Positions 45,694 to 55,372 of a stretch of 64,000 bases of DNA are shown piece by piece. This DNA is from JAGTVG01 sp963699805 (GTDB lineage: Bacteria > Bacteroidota > Bacteroidia > Cytophagales > Cyclobacteriaceae), in the NCBI GenBank assembly GCA_963699805.1, contig CAVOVH010000004.1, positions 558,001-622,000 of the forward strand, read 5' to 3'. The translations under genes were made by a program, and so were the position numbers. How positions within the stretch are numbered: position 1 is the first letter of the stretch; every line of letters begins with the position of its first letter. The notes beneath the pieces were generated by a model. It saw nothing but the letters and a program-made list of their open reading frames with translations. It was not told the DNA's origin and did not search any database.

Positions 45694-46846
45694 ATGAATT
45701 TCATCCTTACCGAAGAACAATTGGCGGTCAGGGATGCTGCCAGGGAATTTTGCCCAAATCGAACTTCTTCCTGGTGTCATCGATCGTGATGAAAAACAGA
45801 TCTTTCCCTCAGATCTGATAAAAAAAATGGCTGATCTCGGATTTATGGGAATGATGACAGATCCCCATTACCATGGTAGTGGTATGGATACAATTTCCTA
45901 TGTCATCGCACTTGAAGAAATTTCAAAAGTGGATGCTTCCGCCGCAGTGATCATGTCTGTCAACAATTCACTGGTTTGCTGGGCCTTGGAAAAATACGGT
46001 ACAGAAGAGCAGAAGGAAAAATACCTGAAACCATTGGCATCTGGAAACCGGATTGGTGCTTTCTGTCTCTCAGAACCAGAAGCTGGTTCTGATGCAACCC
46101 ATATCAAATCCTTGGCTGTAGATAAAGGAGATCATTTCGAGGTAAACGGGATAAAAAACTGGATCACGAATGGGAATTGTGCTTCCTATTATTTACTGAT
46201 TGCTCAAAGCAATCCTGAAAAAGGATATAAAGGGATCAATGCCTTCATTGTTGAAAAAGAATGGCAGGGTATAAAACTGGGCCCAAAAGAAAACAAAATG
46301 GGCATCAGAGGTTCCGACACCCATTCGATCATGTTCAATGAGGTGATGGTCCCGAAGAATAATCAATTAGGCGGTGAAGGATTCGGATTTAAACTGGCCA
46401 TGCAGATACTAAACGGGGGAAGAATTGGTATCGCCGCCCAGGCATTAGGCATTGCTACAGGAGCCTTTGAATTATCCTTGAAATATGCCCACGAAAGGAG
46501 ATCCTTTGGATCGCCCATCTTCAAACATCAGGGAATTCAATTCAAGCTTGTCTGATATGGCCACTTCAATTGAAGCATCCCGCCTGTTTGACCTATCAGG
46601 CTGCTTTCCTGAAAGATGCAGGAAAACCATTTGTAAAGGAAAGTGCCATGGCTAAATTGTTCGCCTCTCAAACCGCCATGGATGTCACCACCGAAGCCGT
46701 TCAGATTCACGGAGGATATGGATATGTGAAGGAATACCACGTGGAAAGAATGATGCGGGATGCCAAAATCACCCAGATTTATGAAGGTACTTCGGAAATT
46801 CAGAAGACTTGTAATTGGACGTGAACTGGCCCTCATAAATATCTGA
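45694..46846 (+). CDS. Acyl-CoA dehydrogenase, frame broken by four apparent single-base insertions
   Basis: FAD-dependent beta-oxidation dehydrogenase, about 380 residues. Reading from ATG 45694 gives M-N-F-I-L-T-E-E-Q-L. The frame is lost by one extra T in 45748-45751, then holds from 45752 (A-Q-I-E-L-L-P) through G-A-F-C-L-S-E-P-E-A-G-S-D and W-I-T-N-G to 46550. Extra bases at 46551, within 46587-46589, and at 46808 must be removed to recover L-A-D-M-A-T, L-L-T-Y-Q-A-A-F and S-E-I-Q-K-I-V-I-G-R-E-L. The catalytic glutamate region (Y-E-G-T-S-E) is intact. Likely a functional gene with sequence errors. The AraC regulator follows. Confidence 0.85.
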
Positions 46847-47056
46847 AATATACAATATCTTCAATAAATACAATTTATAATCAGGTATTTTCAGTCGCCT
46901 TAATAAAAAATTTTCTATCCATTTTTATAATATTTTCAGAATTTTATTGTACTTTTACAATATAAAATTTGTAATTGACAATTTTTGTATCGATATTGTA
47001 TAATTATTTTACGAAATAATTCAATTTGCGTTCCAGAATTTAATAAATAATGAGCA

Positions 47057-47977
47057 ATGGAAGATTATAACAAAATTATTGAATCTTTAGGAATAAAGTA
47101 CAATAAATCGAAAAACATTAAGATTATTCAGCCTGTTTCGAATGATAATTATTATGATGTTGAGAACACAATATTCATTGTTCATCAGGGGGAAATCCGG
47201 TATGGACCGGAAAATCAGAATGTAAAAAAAGGTGAAATTTTACTGGTACCTGGAGGAAAAAGTATATCAATTTCCTATGGAAATGCTGAATCTTCGGCTG
47301 TATCCAAGGAAAGACTGATCACCCGAAAGGAATCATTTCTTCAAAGTATTGATTATGCTGAAATTTCAAATTCAAACCAGGAAAATTTCAGCTACATCAC
47401 TTTCGAAGCCAAGGTATTTGACTCGGTCAATTTCTTTGCCTCCCTGGACATTCCTCCTTTCATCATAAAAAGTAAAAAGATCAACAACCTCATCTATATC
47501 ATCTTAGAAGAAGCGGAATCAGAAGCGGCCGGACATGAAAGGATCGTAAAAGCACTTACAGAATACCTGGTAGTTGAGATCACGAGGTATATCATCGAAA
47601 ATCAACTATTCGTGGAGCAACTTGCTACCAATATTACCTATTTTAAAGATCCAAGGCTTATTGATATTTTTACCTTCATCAGGGAAAATCTCCAGGGTGA
47701 TTTATCGAATAAGATATTATCCAATGTAGCCAATGTATCTGAAGATTATGTAGGACAGTATTTTAAAATGCTCACCGGGATCAATCCACAGGATTATATT
47801 GAATATCAACGGATGGAAATGGCTGTCAACCTACTTCGCACTTCCAAAAAAAGTATCCGTGAGATTGGAAAGGAAGTCGGGTATAAAGACACGGCCTATT
47901 TCTGCAGGCGATTTAAAATGATGTTTGGTATTCCAGCCGGTAAAATGAGAAGGCGGGAATCCCTAATGAATATTTAG
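47057..47977 (+). CDS. AraC family transcriptional regulator
   Basis: 306 residues. N-terminal cupin-like ligand domain (about 20-90, with V-H-Q-G-E-I and K-K-G-E-I-L-L-V-P-G-G), a linker, and the C-terminal AraC double helix-turn-helix (about 205-300): S-N-V-A-N-V-S-E-D-Y-V-G-Q-Y-F-K and I-R-E-I-G-K-E-V-G-Y-K-D-T-A-Y-F-C-R-R-F-K. Ligand unknown. Adjacent acyl-CoA dehydrogenase may be its target. Overlaps the GGGP synthase tail to tail by 15 bases. Confidence 0.92.
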   Translation: MEDYNKIIESLGIKYNKSKNIKIIQPVSNDNYYDVENTIFIVHQGEIRYGPENQNVKKGEILLVPGGKSISISYGNAESSAVSKERLITRKESFLQSIDYAEISNSNQENFSYITFEAKVFDSVNFFASLDIPPFIIKSKKINNLIYIILEEAESEAAGHERIVKALTEYLVVEITRYIIENQLFVEQLATNITYFKDPRLIDIFTFIRENLQGDLSNKILSNVANVSEDYVGQYFKMLTGINPQDYIEYQRMEMAVNLLRTSKKSIREIGKEVGYKDTAYFCRRFKMMFGIPAGKMRRRESLMNI

Positions 47978-48730
47978 CGATTGATTGTATTCCTCCTTGA
48001 TACCTGTGATCTCCTGTAGAAAGTCAGGATGTTTTTCAATATGATTCCCGACTACGATGAGGTCGGCTCCTGCTCTCATCGCCAGTACAACCTGGTCCGT
48101 AGTGTGGATTCCTCCTCCAACAATTAACGGAACATCAATTGATTTCCGTACCTGTCTGATAATATTTTCAGGGACCGGATATCTGGCTCCACTTCCAGCT
48201 TCCAGGTATATCAATTTGAGCCCCAGCAGTTCTCCTGCTATGGCGGTTGAAGTAATCAGATCAGGCTTATCATTCGGGATCGGATGGGTGAAACTCATGT
48301 AAGAAACCGAGGTTGGCCGGCCTCCGTCAATTAAAATATAACCGGTAGATATTGTTTCGATTCCACTTTTCTTGATGGATACTGCCACGGGTACATGCTG
48401 GCCGATGAGGAATTCCGGATTTCTCCCTGAAATCAGGGACAAAAGCAAAATAGCATCCGCCTCAAAATTCAGATGGAGGTTACTACCCGGAAACGATATA
48501 ACTGGTTGATCTGAAAATTTACGAATATTTTTTATGACGGGTGCCACATCGGGATCGATCAGCAGACTCCCTCCAACAAAGAAAAAATCCACCCTTGCTT
48601 TTACGGCTTGCTGAATGACAGATTCTATTTTCTGAGGGTTCCTGTTTTCATCAGGATCGATCAGGACAGCAATTGATTTTTGATTGATCTCCTTTTTTTT
48701 TAATAAATCTGAGTAGATCCTATGCTTCAT
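47963..48730 (-). CDS. Geranylgeranylglyceryl phosphate synthase family protein
   Basis: 255 residues, TIM-barrel prenyltransferase with A-V-L-I-D-P-D-E, F-V-G-G-S, L-I-Y-L-E-A-G-S-G-A, V-G-G-G-I and V-G-N-H-I-E motifs. In archaea GGGPS makes the first ether bond of membrane lipids; related enzymes occur across Bacteroidetes, though the lipid made there is unclear. Last gene of a three-gene minus-strand operon with the two small membrane proteins upstream (11-base overlap). Confidence 0.92.
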   Translation of the reverse strand: MKHRIYSDLLKKKEINQKSIAVLIDPDENRNPQKIESVIQQAVKARVDFFFVGGSLLIDPDVAPVIKNIRKFSDQPVISFPGSNLHLNFEADAILLLSLISGRNPEFLIGQHVPVAVSIKKSGIETISTGYILIDGGRPTSVSYMSFTHPIPNDKPDLITSTAIAGELLGLKLIYLEAGSGARYPVPENIIRQVRKSIDVPLIVGGGIHTTDQVVLAMRAGADLIVVGNHIEKHPDFLQEITGIKEEYNQSLNIH

Positions 48731-49079
48731 CCTTATTCGGTATATCCTTTAAAAACTTGACGATTACTTCCCTGGCCAGTTCAAGCAATACGAGTGCTGC
48801 CTTATCCGTCAAACTTTTTAAGAAAACATCTTTAGCCGAACTAGACCTCACCATGACCCTTTCGTGTAATCCTTCCAGGTCCTCCTCCTTTTTATCTTTT
48901 CCAAGGATCATTCGGACAATCAGATAGGATACAAGAGCACCTCCTCCAATAATCAGGGCCTTCTCGGCAAGATCAATGGCCTTATCGGAAAACTCCGAAA
49001 ATTCCTCATTGAGTGAATCTTCAAATTTGTCCGATTCTTCAATCAATTTTGCTTTTTTGTTTTCTAAATCTGAGCTCAT
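48720..49079 (-). CDS. Small membrane-associated protein, function unknown
   Basis: 119 residues: an acidic, K/E-rich N-terminal stretch, one membrane helix (about 43-58, A-L-I-I-G-G-G-A-L-V), and a C-terminal amphipathic helical part. No recognised family. It lies between a holin-like protein and GGGP synthase in one operon, suggesting a role in membrane organisation. The start is ATG 49079, five bases after the holin-like gene. Confidence 0.7.
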   Translation of the reverse strand: MSSDLENKKAKLIEESDKFEDSLNEEFSEFSDKAIDLAEKALIIGGGALVSYLIVRMILGKDKKEEDLEGLHERVMVRSSSAKDVFLKSLTDKAALVLLELAREVIVKFLKDIPNKDEA

Positions 49080-49084
49080 TTTAT

Positions 49085-49411
49085 TTATTCTTTTTCTTCA
49101 TCCTCTGAAAAAATTGCATTGGTAATCTCCTCACGTATTTTCCCCCTCGCCAAATAGGCGATCACACCTAATATGACATAAAAAACAGCAATGATCAAGT
49201 ACCCATAATAATTTCCTCCCAGAAGATTATTGATAATTTCGACCACAAAAAAACTTAAAAATAAAATAAATAAAAGCCCCACCATCCCAAACAGAATGAT
49301 CAGAATGATTATGGTTAAAGCCTTTGCAGCCTCTTCCTTAAATTGTATCTTATAAATTTCAACCTTGGTCTCAATGAAATTTATCAGGGTATTGACAAGA
49401 TTTTTGAACAT
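49085..49411 (-). CDS. Phage holin family (PF07332-like) membrane protein
   Basis: 108 residues with an amphipathic N-terminal helix (I-E-T-K-V-E-I-Y-K-I-Q), two membrane helices (about 30-60 and 70-88) and an acidic tail ending D-E-E-K-E. This matches the chromosomal YqjE/holin_3_6 family, not a phage lysis cassette: no endolysin or phage gene is nearby. First gene of the GGGP synthase operon. Confidence 0.8.
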   Translation of the reverse strand: MFKNLVNTLINFIETKVEIYKIQFKEEAAKALTIIILIILFGMVGLLFILFLSFFVVEIINNLLGGNYYGYLIIAVFYVILGVIAYLARGKIREEITNAIFSEDEEKE

Positions 49412-49511
49412 AAAAGATGTTTATACCAATATCATAATGAATTTGACTTCAATTTAAAAGTAATTTTAATCAAATAAAAAGCAAGGCATTACTTTCCTGC
49501 GTGCTGCGTAA

Positions 49512-50642
49512 TTATTTTGAAAGGTATATCAGGAAGAAGGGAATGATGAAAAAGGTCACAAGAATATAAAAAAAACCTACTATTCTATAGTTGCTCGCAT
49601 AATAACCAAGATTCCGCGCAAAAAACTCCGGAACAGCTCTAAGGGAAGAAAAGGGCAGAAAAATCAGAACCCCTATAAAATTAAATAATACATGCGCCAT
49701 TGCCAGGCTGATGGCCACTTCCGATTTAAGCAATCCTGCCAGAAGTGCGGTAATCGTAGTACCTATATTGGCTCCCATGATAAAAGGGAAAACCGATGCC
49801 AGAGATACTTTCCTGGTTGCAACCAGGGGGACTACCATGGAAGTGGTAATGGAAGAAGATTGTACAGCCCCTGTGAATAATAATCCCCATGTAAATGATT
49901 TCAGGGGATTACTGAAAATATACTGTTTGATCTTATCTTTTGATTCCCCAATCAACAATTTGTATGAAAAATTGGAAAATAATTTGATCGAAAAGAAAAG
50001 TAGAATGACAGAAACCAGCAAAATGATCCATTTATTGCCAATCAGATCGACGATCGTTTCTGAAAGGGGATTTAGAAAGAAAACATTTAATTCCCCTAGA
50101 TTCACATTCGTCCCACCAGATTGAAAGCCCAATGATTCAGTGGCATAAATGGCCAGGTTAGATAAAAAATGATAATAATACTCAAGTGGGAAAATAATGA
50201 TGGTCGTGAAAATATTGAAAAAATCATGAACCGTAGCTGCAGACACTGCCTTTCGGAATTCAGATCGATTGGCAAAATATCCCAATGCCACAATATCACT
50301 GGTAAGGGTTGTCCCAATATTTGCCCCCATGATGATGTATACTCCACTACTGAAGGAAATGGCACCTGAGGCAACGATGGAGACGGTCATCGAAGTGATG
50401 GTGGAACTGCTCTGGATCAGGCCTGTGGATAACAAACCAATAAAAAGGGCGACGAACGGAACTTCGGCTGCTCCTACCAGATTGTTGACTGTACTCTTAC
50501 CAATAGATGCCAAAGAATGGATCATCAGGTCAATCGAAAAGAAAAAAATCACTATTATAAAAACAAGGAAAATAATCCGGACTATCCAGGCCCATAATAT
50601 GGATTGTTTCAGCTGTAATTCTAATGTTTGAAGTTTCACCAT
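49512..50642 (-). CDS. Na+/Pi cotransporter family protein (NptA-type, no PhoU domain)
   Basis: 377 residues from ATG 50642 (an upstream start at 50690 adds 16 residues). Two inverted repeats of the Na_Pi_cotrans family: G-L-I-Q-S-S-S-T with G-A-N-I-G-T-T, and G-A-V-Q-S-S-S-I with G-A-N-I-G-T-T. About ten membrane helices. It lacks the cytoplasmic PhoU-like domain that the copy at 53407 carries. Part of a group of phosphate-transport genes. Confidence 0.92.
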   Translation of the reverse strand: MVKLQTLELQLKQSILWAWIVRIIFLVFIIVIFFFSIDLMIHSLASIGKSTVNNLVGAAEVPFVALFIGLLSTGLIQSSSTITSMTVSIVASGAISFSSGVYIIMGANIGTTLTSDIVALGYFANRSEFRKAVSAATVHDFFNIFTTIIIFPLEYYYHFLSNLAIYATESLGFQSGGTNVNLGELNVFFLNPLSETIVDLIGNKWIILLVSVILLFFSIKLFSNFSYKLLIGESKDKIKQYIFSNPLKSFTWGLLFTGAVQSSSITTSMVVPLVATRKVSLASVFPFIMGANIGTTITALLAGLLKSEVAISLAMAHVLFNFIGVLIFLPFSSLRAVPEFFARNLGYYASNYRIVGFFYILVTFFIIPFFLIYLSK

Positions 50643-50882
50643 AAAAATAAAAATTACCCGCTGGTAACCAGACATTTTTCTATCCTGCAAAATTACTCAC
50701 ACAATCCTTCTATCCAGATTATATTAAATCATCCTTCTGTTAAATTACGGTTAACATTTGGATACAATTCCTCCCAATAATAATGTAATGCGGTGTATTT
50801 AGGCCTTTTGATTATCTGCACCATCCATGGATGATCCTTTCCCATTGATCGGGGATCTATGTTCGAATCTGACACATAAAGG

Positions 50883-53183
50883 CTATTTATTCAGGATCTT
50901 ACTGGTTTTTTCTTTCGGTTTCGGCTTACTTATTGAACTTGTATTGTAAATCAGGAAGTCCCGCTGCGCTATAATCAGGTTTATGGTAAACAGCAATAGA
51001 TTCTTGGTTTCACCCATAACATTCAAGTATAAGGTGCTGTTTTTTGTTCCACTTTCCTGGTTCTTTATTCTTTTCAATTGTTTCTTACTGATCTTTGTGA
51101 TACTGTCAAGGAGCTTATGCTGATCTTTCAGGATCTCATCAATATTTAAAAACCCTTTTTCCTTCAAAACCAGAATGGTGGTTTTAAAGAAATTATTAAT
51201 ATTATTTTTTAATTCCGTAATCTCAATTTTCTGTTCGGGGAGTAAGGGTTTGTGGTTATTGTCAATATAGGTAAATATCGGTTTTGCGATATAGGTTATC
51301 GAATTAACGGTCTCCCGTAAATAGTCTACCACCTGAACATAATAGTGACCCGATTCAATATCTTCTTCATGAAGTCGTGTGATTATTTTAGGAAGCGAAT
51401 TCTTGAGATATTTTGTACGCTTATTAATCTTCTCGATATCCTCCAGTGTATTTAAGAGAGACTTCCTTTTAAAATTGACAAAACCAGTAATCGATTTATT
51501 ATACGATTGGGAGACCGAGGTCAGGGTGTGAATGACGCTGTCGTTACATGATTTCAGTATATTTTCACCGTTGATCTGTACCCCGGTCAATTCGGCACTC
51601 TCAGTCAAAACTTTTTCCGTTTCCCGTTTCTTATGAATGCCAAACGATTTATAAAGCAAAAAGACAAGAAGAAAGATCAAGGCAATGATCACGTATATCC
51701 CTCCGAGGTGTATCAGATACGCCATGACAAATGCACCGATAAATGCACTAAAAGCCGTAAAAAACCATCCACCTATCACAGTAATTACCCCGGAAATTCT
51801 ATAAACCGCGCTGTCTCTTCCCCAGGCCTGGTCTGCCAGGGAGGATCCCATAGCCACCATAAAAGTGACATAGGTGGTTGAAAGCGGGAGTTTAAGGGAG
51901 GTCCCAAAAGCAATGAGTGCACTTGCGGTGACCAGGTTTACAGAAGCCCTGACCAGGTCAAAAGAAATCCCTTCCTTCTTTTTCCTGGACTGGAAAGGCT
52001 TTTGATTGAATTTTTTATCTAAAAACCTGTGGACACGCTCTGGTATGATCTTTGAAACCGTGGATGAAAGGTTAATAACCCCTCTCACCAGATTCCTGGC
52101 TAAAATCGAAGATTCGAATCGCTCATAACCTTCATCCTGCCTGCTGAGATTGATTTCTGTGGCAGTTACGGATCTTGCTTTCTTTGATTTGAGTAAGGCT
52201 ATCACCATTACCAAACCGGATAAAAGCAATATATAGGTGGGTGTCTGGATCTTGCCAGCGAGGGAGGACATACTGAATAAGGAAGGATCTGAAATTCCGC
52301 TGTTAAAGAAGGACTTTAAGGATTCAAGGCCTGCCAGCGGCACCCCAACAAAGTTAACGAGATCATTTCCTGCAAATGCCATGGCAAGTCCAAAAGTTCC
52401 AACCATCACAATGATCTTAAGAATATTTATCCTAGTAAAGAGATATAACAGCTGTAAAAGAATCGTCCAACCTACAAAGCTTACAGCGAGAATCAAAGAG
52501 GTATTATTCATGATCCAATCAATAACCTCATCCGTCAGGAAGGATGATCCTTTGGCCCCTTTGATGAGTATGAAATACGTGATAATTGAAATGGCAATGC
52601 CTCCCCAGATCGATCCGAAGTATTTGAAGGTTTTTTCATAATCAAATGAAAATACTACCCGGACTATCCATTGAACGATCAAGCCAACCGTAAAGGCAAT
52701 AACCACTGAAATCAATATCCCGGTTATAATCAGCAAAGCTGAACTGGAATTTATATAGTTCCCAAGGGTACCCACGGAGTCACCAAGTACTGAAATCTTA
52801 ATCAGGGACACTGCAACAGCAGCACCGAGCAACTCAAAAACAATGGAAACTGTGGTTGATGTTGGCAATGCGAATGTATTAAACAAATCAAGTAACAATA
52901 CATCTGTCAGCATCACAGCCAGAAAAATGATCATGATTTCACTGAAAAAAAACTGATCGGGATGAAATATCCCTTTCCTGGCTACTTCCATCATGCCGCT
53001 TGAAAAGGTTGTGCCTACCAGGATACCAAGGGCCGCGACAGCGATAATCAGTTTAAATGAAGCAGCTTTTGATCCGATAGAAGAATTTAAAAAATTCACA
53101 GCATCATTACTGACGCCAACTACTAGATCAGAGATGGCCAATACGATGAGTATGGCTACAATCAGGATATAGTATGATTCCAT
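50883..53183 (-). CDS. PiT family inorganic phosphate transporter with C-terminal helical domain
   Basis: 766 residues. Residues ~1-525 hold about 12 membrane helices with the PiT signatures in degenerate form: G-V-S-N-D-A-V-N-F near 23-31 and F-A-G-N-D-L-V-N-F-V-G near 271-281. The remaining ~240 residues are cytoplasmic, helical, and look like a PhoU/DUF47-type regulatory part (K/E-rich, few aromatic residues). This is longer than bacterial PitA (~500). Start ATG 53183. Faces away from the Na/Pi gene at 53407. Confidence 0.9.
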   Translation of the reverse strand: MESYYILIVAILIVLAISDLVVGVSNDAVNFLNSSIGSKAASFKLIIAVAALGILVGTTFSSGMMEVARKGIFHPDQFFFSEIMIIFLAVMLTDVLLLDLFNTFALPTSTTVSIVFELLGAAVAVSLIKISVLGDSVGTLGNYINSSSALLIITGILISVVIAFTVGLIVQWIVRVVFSFDYEKTFKYFGSIWGGIAISIITYFILIKGAKGSSFLTDEVIDWIMNNTSLILAVSFVGWTILLQLLYLFTRINILKIIVMVGTFGLAMAFAGNDLVNFVGVPLAGLESLKSFFNSGISDPSLFSMSSLAGKIQTPTYILLLSGLVMVIALLKSKKARSVTATEINLSRQDEGYERFESSILARNLVRGVINLSSTVSKIIPERVHRFLDKKFNQKPFQSRKKKEGISFDLVRASVNLVTASALIAFGTSLKLPLSTTYVTFMVAMGSSLADQAWGRDSAVYRISGVITVIGGWFFTAFSAFIGAFVMAYLIHLGGIYVIIALIFLLVFLLYKSFGIHKKRETEKVLTESAELTGVQINGENILKSCNDSVIHTLTSVSQSYNKSITGFVNFKRKSLLNTLEDIEKINKRTKYLKNSLPKIITRLHEEDIESGHYYVQVVDYLRETVNSITYIAKPIFTYIDNNHKPLLPEQKIEITELKNNINNFFKTTILVLKEKGFLNIDEILKDQHKLLDSITKISKKQLKRIKNQESGTKNSTLYLNVMGETKNLLLFTINLIIAQRDFLIYNTSSISKPKPKEKTSKILNK

Positions 53184-53406
53184 GATTCGAGGGTGGATTT
53201 AAATATTGATAAAGGTATGGCCAATTTTTTTTATTGATGATAAATTGACTTTATTTTTATATTAATTTAATGTTACCTATGCATTATCTGAATATTGTTT
53301 CATCTATATTTATCTGATTTTAAAATTCCGGTCCGTTTTTTTCCCTTATTTTTTCATAGGGGCCCAATAATATTTATGAATCAGATCATTTGAAAATCGT
53401 TAGGTC

Positions 53407-55092
53407 ATGAAGTTTGGAATATACGAAATATTCAATCTGATCGGTGCACTCGGATTTTTCATTTTTGGCATGAAAGTGATGAGTGATGGGATTCAAAAAG
53501 CAGCAGGCGATAACATGCGGAAAATCCTGAGCATCATGACTACCAATCGTTTCGCCGGTGTATTTACTGGCTTCCTGATTACCTCTCTTATTCAATCTTC
53601 TTCAGCAACTACCGTAATGCTGGTCAGTTTCGTCAATGCCGGATTATTAAGCTTGCAACAGTCCATTGGTGTGATCATGGGAGCCAATATTGGCACCACC
53701 ATGACCGCGGTACTCATCACTTTTTTTGGCTTTTCTAAATTCAGTATTTCCTATTATTCCCTGCCCATGATCGGTATCGGATTTCCCATGATGATGTCGG
53801 GAAAAAGCCGGCTCAGATCGTGGGGAGAATTTATCATCGGATTCTCTTTGCTGTTTATGGGATTGGATGCTTTGAAAAGTGCAGTCCCGGAATTGAGCAC
53901 TGAGGCTTTATCCAGACTGCAGGCTTTAACCGATATGGGCTTTTTGTCTATCCTCTTATTTGTACTGATCGGCACATTGATTACAGTAATTGTCCAATCA
54001 TCGAGTGCGGCCATGGCGATCACCCTCGTGATGTGTGAAAATGGCTGGATCCCGTTTGAGATTGCCGCCGCCATTGTACTTGGAGAAAACATAGGAACGA
54101 CCATCACGGCTAACATTGCTGCGATCATTGCGAATAAAAATGCCAAACGGGCTGCCCGGGCCCATACCATCTTTAATGTTTTCGGTGTGATCTGGATATT
54201 AGTAGTATTCCCATTTTTTTTAAATGGCATTGCCAATTATCTGGCCACCACTCCAATTGGATCTCCTTTCGAAGATTATCATGCCATTAAATGGGGACTT
54301 ACCATATTCCACATTTCATTTAATGTGATCAATACGGCCATTATGATCTGGTTTATCCCAACCATTATTAGGGTGGTAGAAAAACTGGTTCCACAGACCA
54401 TGGAAGATGAAGAATTTAAACTGGAATATATTGATAAAAGTGTATTCAGTTCCCATGAACTGGCATTGGTAGAGGCAAAAAAGGGAGTCATTCAACTCGG
54501 GAATATCATCAAAAAGATGAATGACCGGATTTACAAACTCATCGATCGGGAACAAGCCGGAAAACAGAAAAAACAAATCGGGAAGATCTACCAGTTGGAG
54601 ATCTTGACTGATGAACAGGAACGTGAAATATCGGATTTTATGTTAAAACTAAGTCAGGCCAGTTTATCCCAAAGATCCTCAACACTAGTCCGATCGATTT
54701 ATTCTATCATTCATGACCTTGAAAGACAGGCCGATTTATATTCTAAAATTGCTAAAGAATATGACAGGAAGATCGATTATGTACTTGACTTCACCGAGGA
54801 TCAGCTTGCAGGAATCAGGAAGATCCACTCGAAAGTATCAGAAGGCATTAATCTGATGCTTTTCAATATGGATAAATGGAATCATGAAGTAGACCTCGAA
54901 TCAGCCAAACAAATTGAAAAAGAGATCAACCAGATCAGAACCGAACTGAAAACCAAACACTTTGAAAATCTCGAAAAGAAACGTTACCAGTATCAAAGCG
55001 GATTGATCTATTACAATATTTTTATTTACCTGGAACGGGTAGGCGATCATATCATCAATGTAAGTGAAGCCTCAGCCGGTGACGTTACGTGA
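53407..55092 (+). CDS. Na+/Pi cotransporter with C-terminal PhoU-like domain
   Basis: 561 residues. Membrane part (1-330) has S-L-I-Q-S-S-S-A-T-T-V with G-A-N-I-G-T-T, and V-Q-S-S-S-A-A-M with G-E-N-I-G-T-T. The C-terminal ~200 residues are a cytoplasmic PhoU-type helical domain. Likely sodium-driven phosphate uptake or efflux with PhoU-type control. Divergent from the PiT gene (223-base gap); the porin gene follows 280 bases downstream. Confidence 0.93.
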   Translation: MKFGIYEIFNLIGALGFFIFGMKVMSDGIQKAAGDNMRKILSIMTTNRFAGVFTGFLITSLIQSSSATTVMLVSFVNAGLLSLQQSIGVIMGANIGTTMTAVLITFFGFSKFSISYYSLPMIGIGFPMMMSGKSRLRSWGEFIIGFSLLFMGLDALKSAVPELSTEALSRLQALTDMGFLSILLFVLIGTLITVIVQSSSAAMAITLVMCENGWIPFEIAAAIVLGENIGTTITANIAAIIANKNAKRAARAHTIFNVFGVIWILVVFPFFLNGIANYLATTPIGSPFEDYHAIKWGLTIFHISFNVINTAIMIWFIPTIIRVVEKLVPQTMEDEEFKLEYIDKSVFSSHELALVEAKKGVIQLGNIIKKMNDRIYKLIDREQAGKQKKQIGKIYQLEILTDEQEREISDFMLKLSQASLSQRSSTLVRSIYSIIHDLERQADLYSKIAKEYDRKIDYVLDFTEDQLAGIRKIHSKVSEGINLMLFNMDKWNHEVDLESAKQIEKEINQIRTELKTKHFENLEKKRYQYQSGLIYYNIFIYLERVGDHIINVSEASAGDVT

Positions 55093-55372
55093 TCCTGCCT
55101 GATTATATGAAAGTTTATGTCATCAACTATCATCGTACTGATCTTTAACAGGTAGAATGAAAATCCAAAAAAATGAACGGTTTATTAAATATTTTTATCT
55201 CATAAAAATTTATATTTCGCTTATTTTCCCAAAGTGAAATCTATTTTTCTGAAAATTGAGTGATCATGAATACCCAAATTTTCAGTATCTGTTGGAAATT
55301 TTCTGATATATATTTCATTTTACCCATTTCAATCAATAATATGCGTCTTTAAGTATTTGCAAAATTTTTATC

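Noticed and set aside
49085..49411. Holin-like gene as sign of a prophage
   Set aside because: No endolysin, integrase or structural phage gene is near; the protein fits the chromosomal YqjE-like family.
50653..50668. CTGGTAACCAG palindrome upstream of the Na/Pi gene
   Set aside because: Only five-base arms; expected by chance in a region of this size.
50850..50885. GTTCGAATC, resembling a tRNA T-loop
   Set aside because: The flanking bases do not pair into a T-stem and no acceptor or anticodon arms are present.
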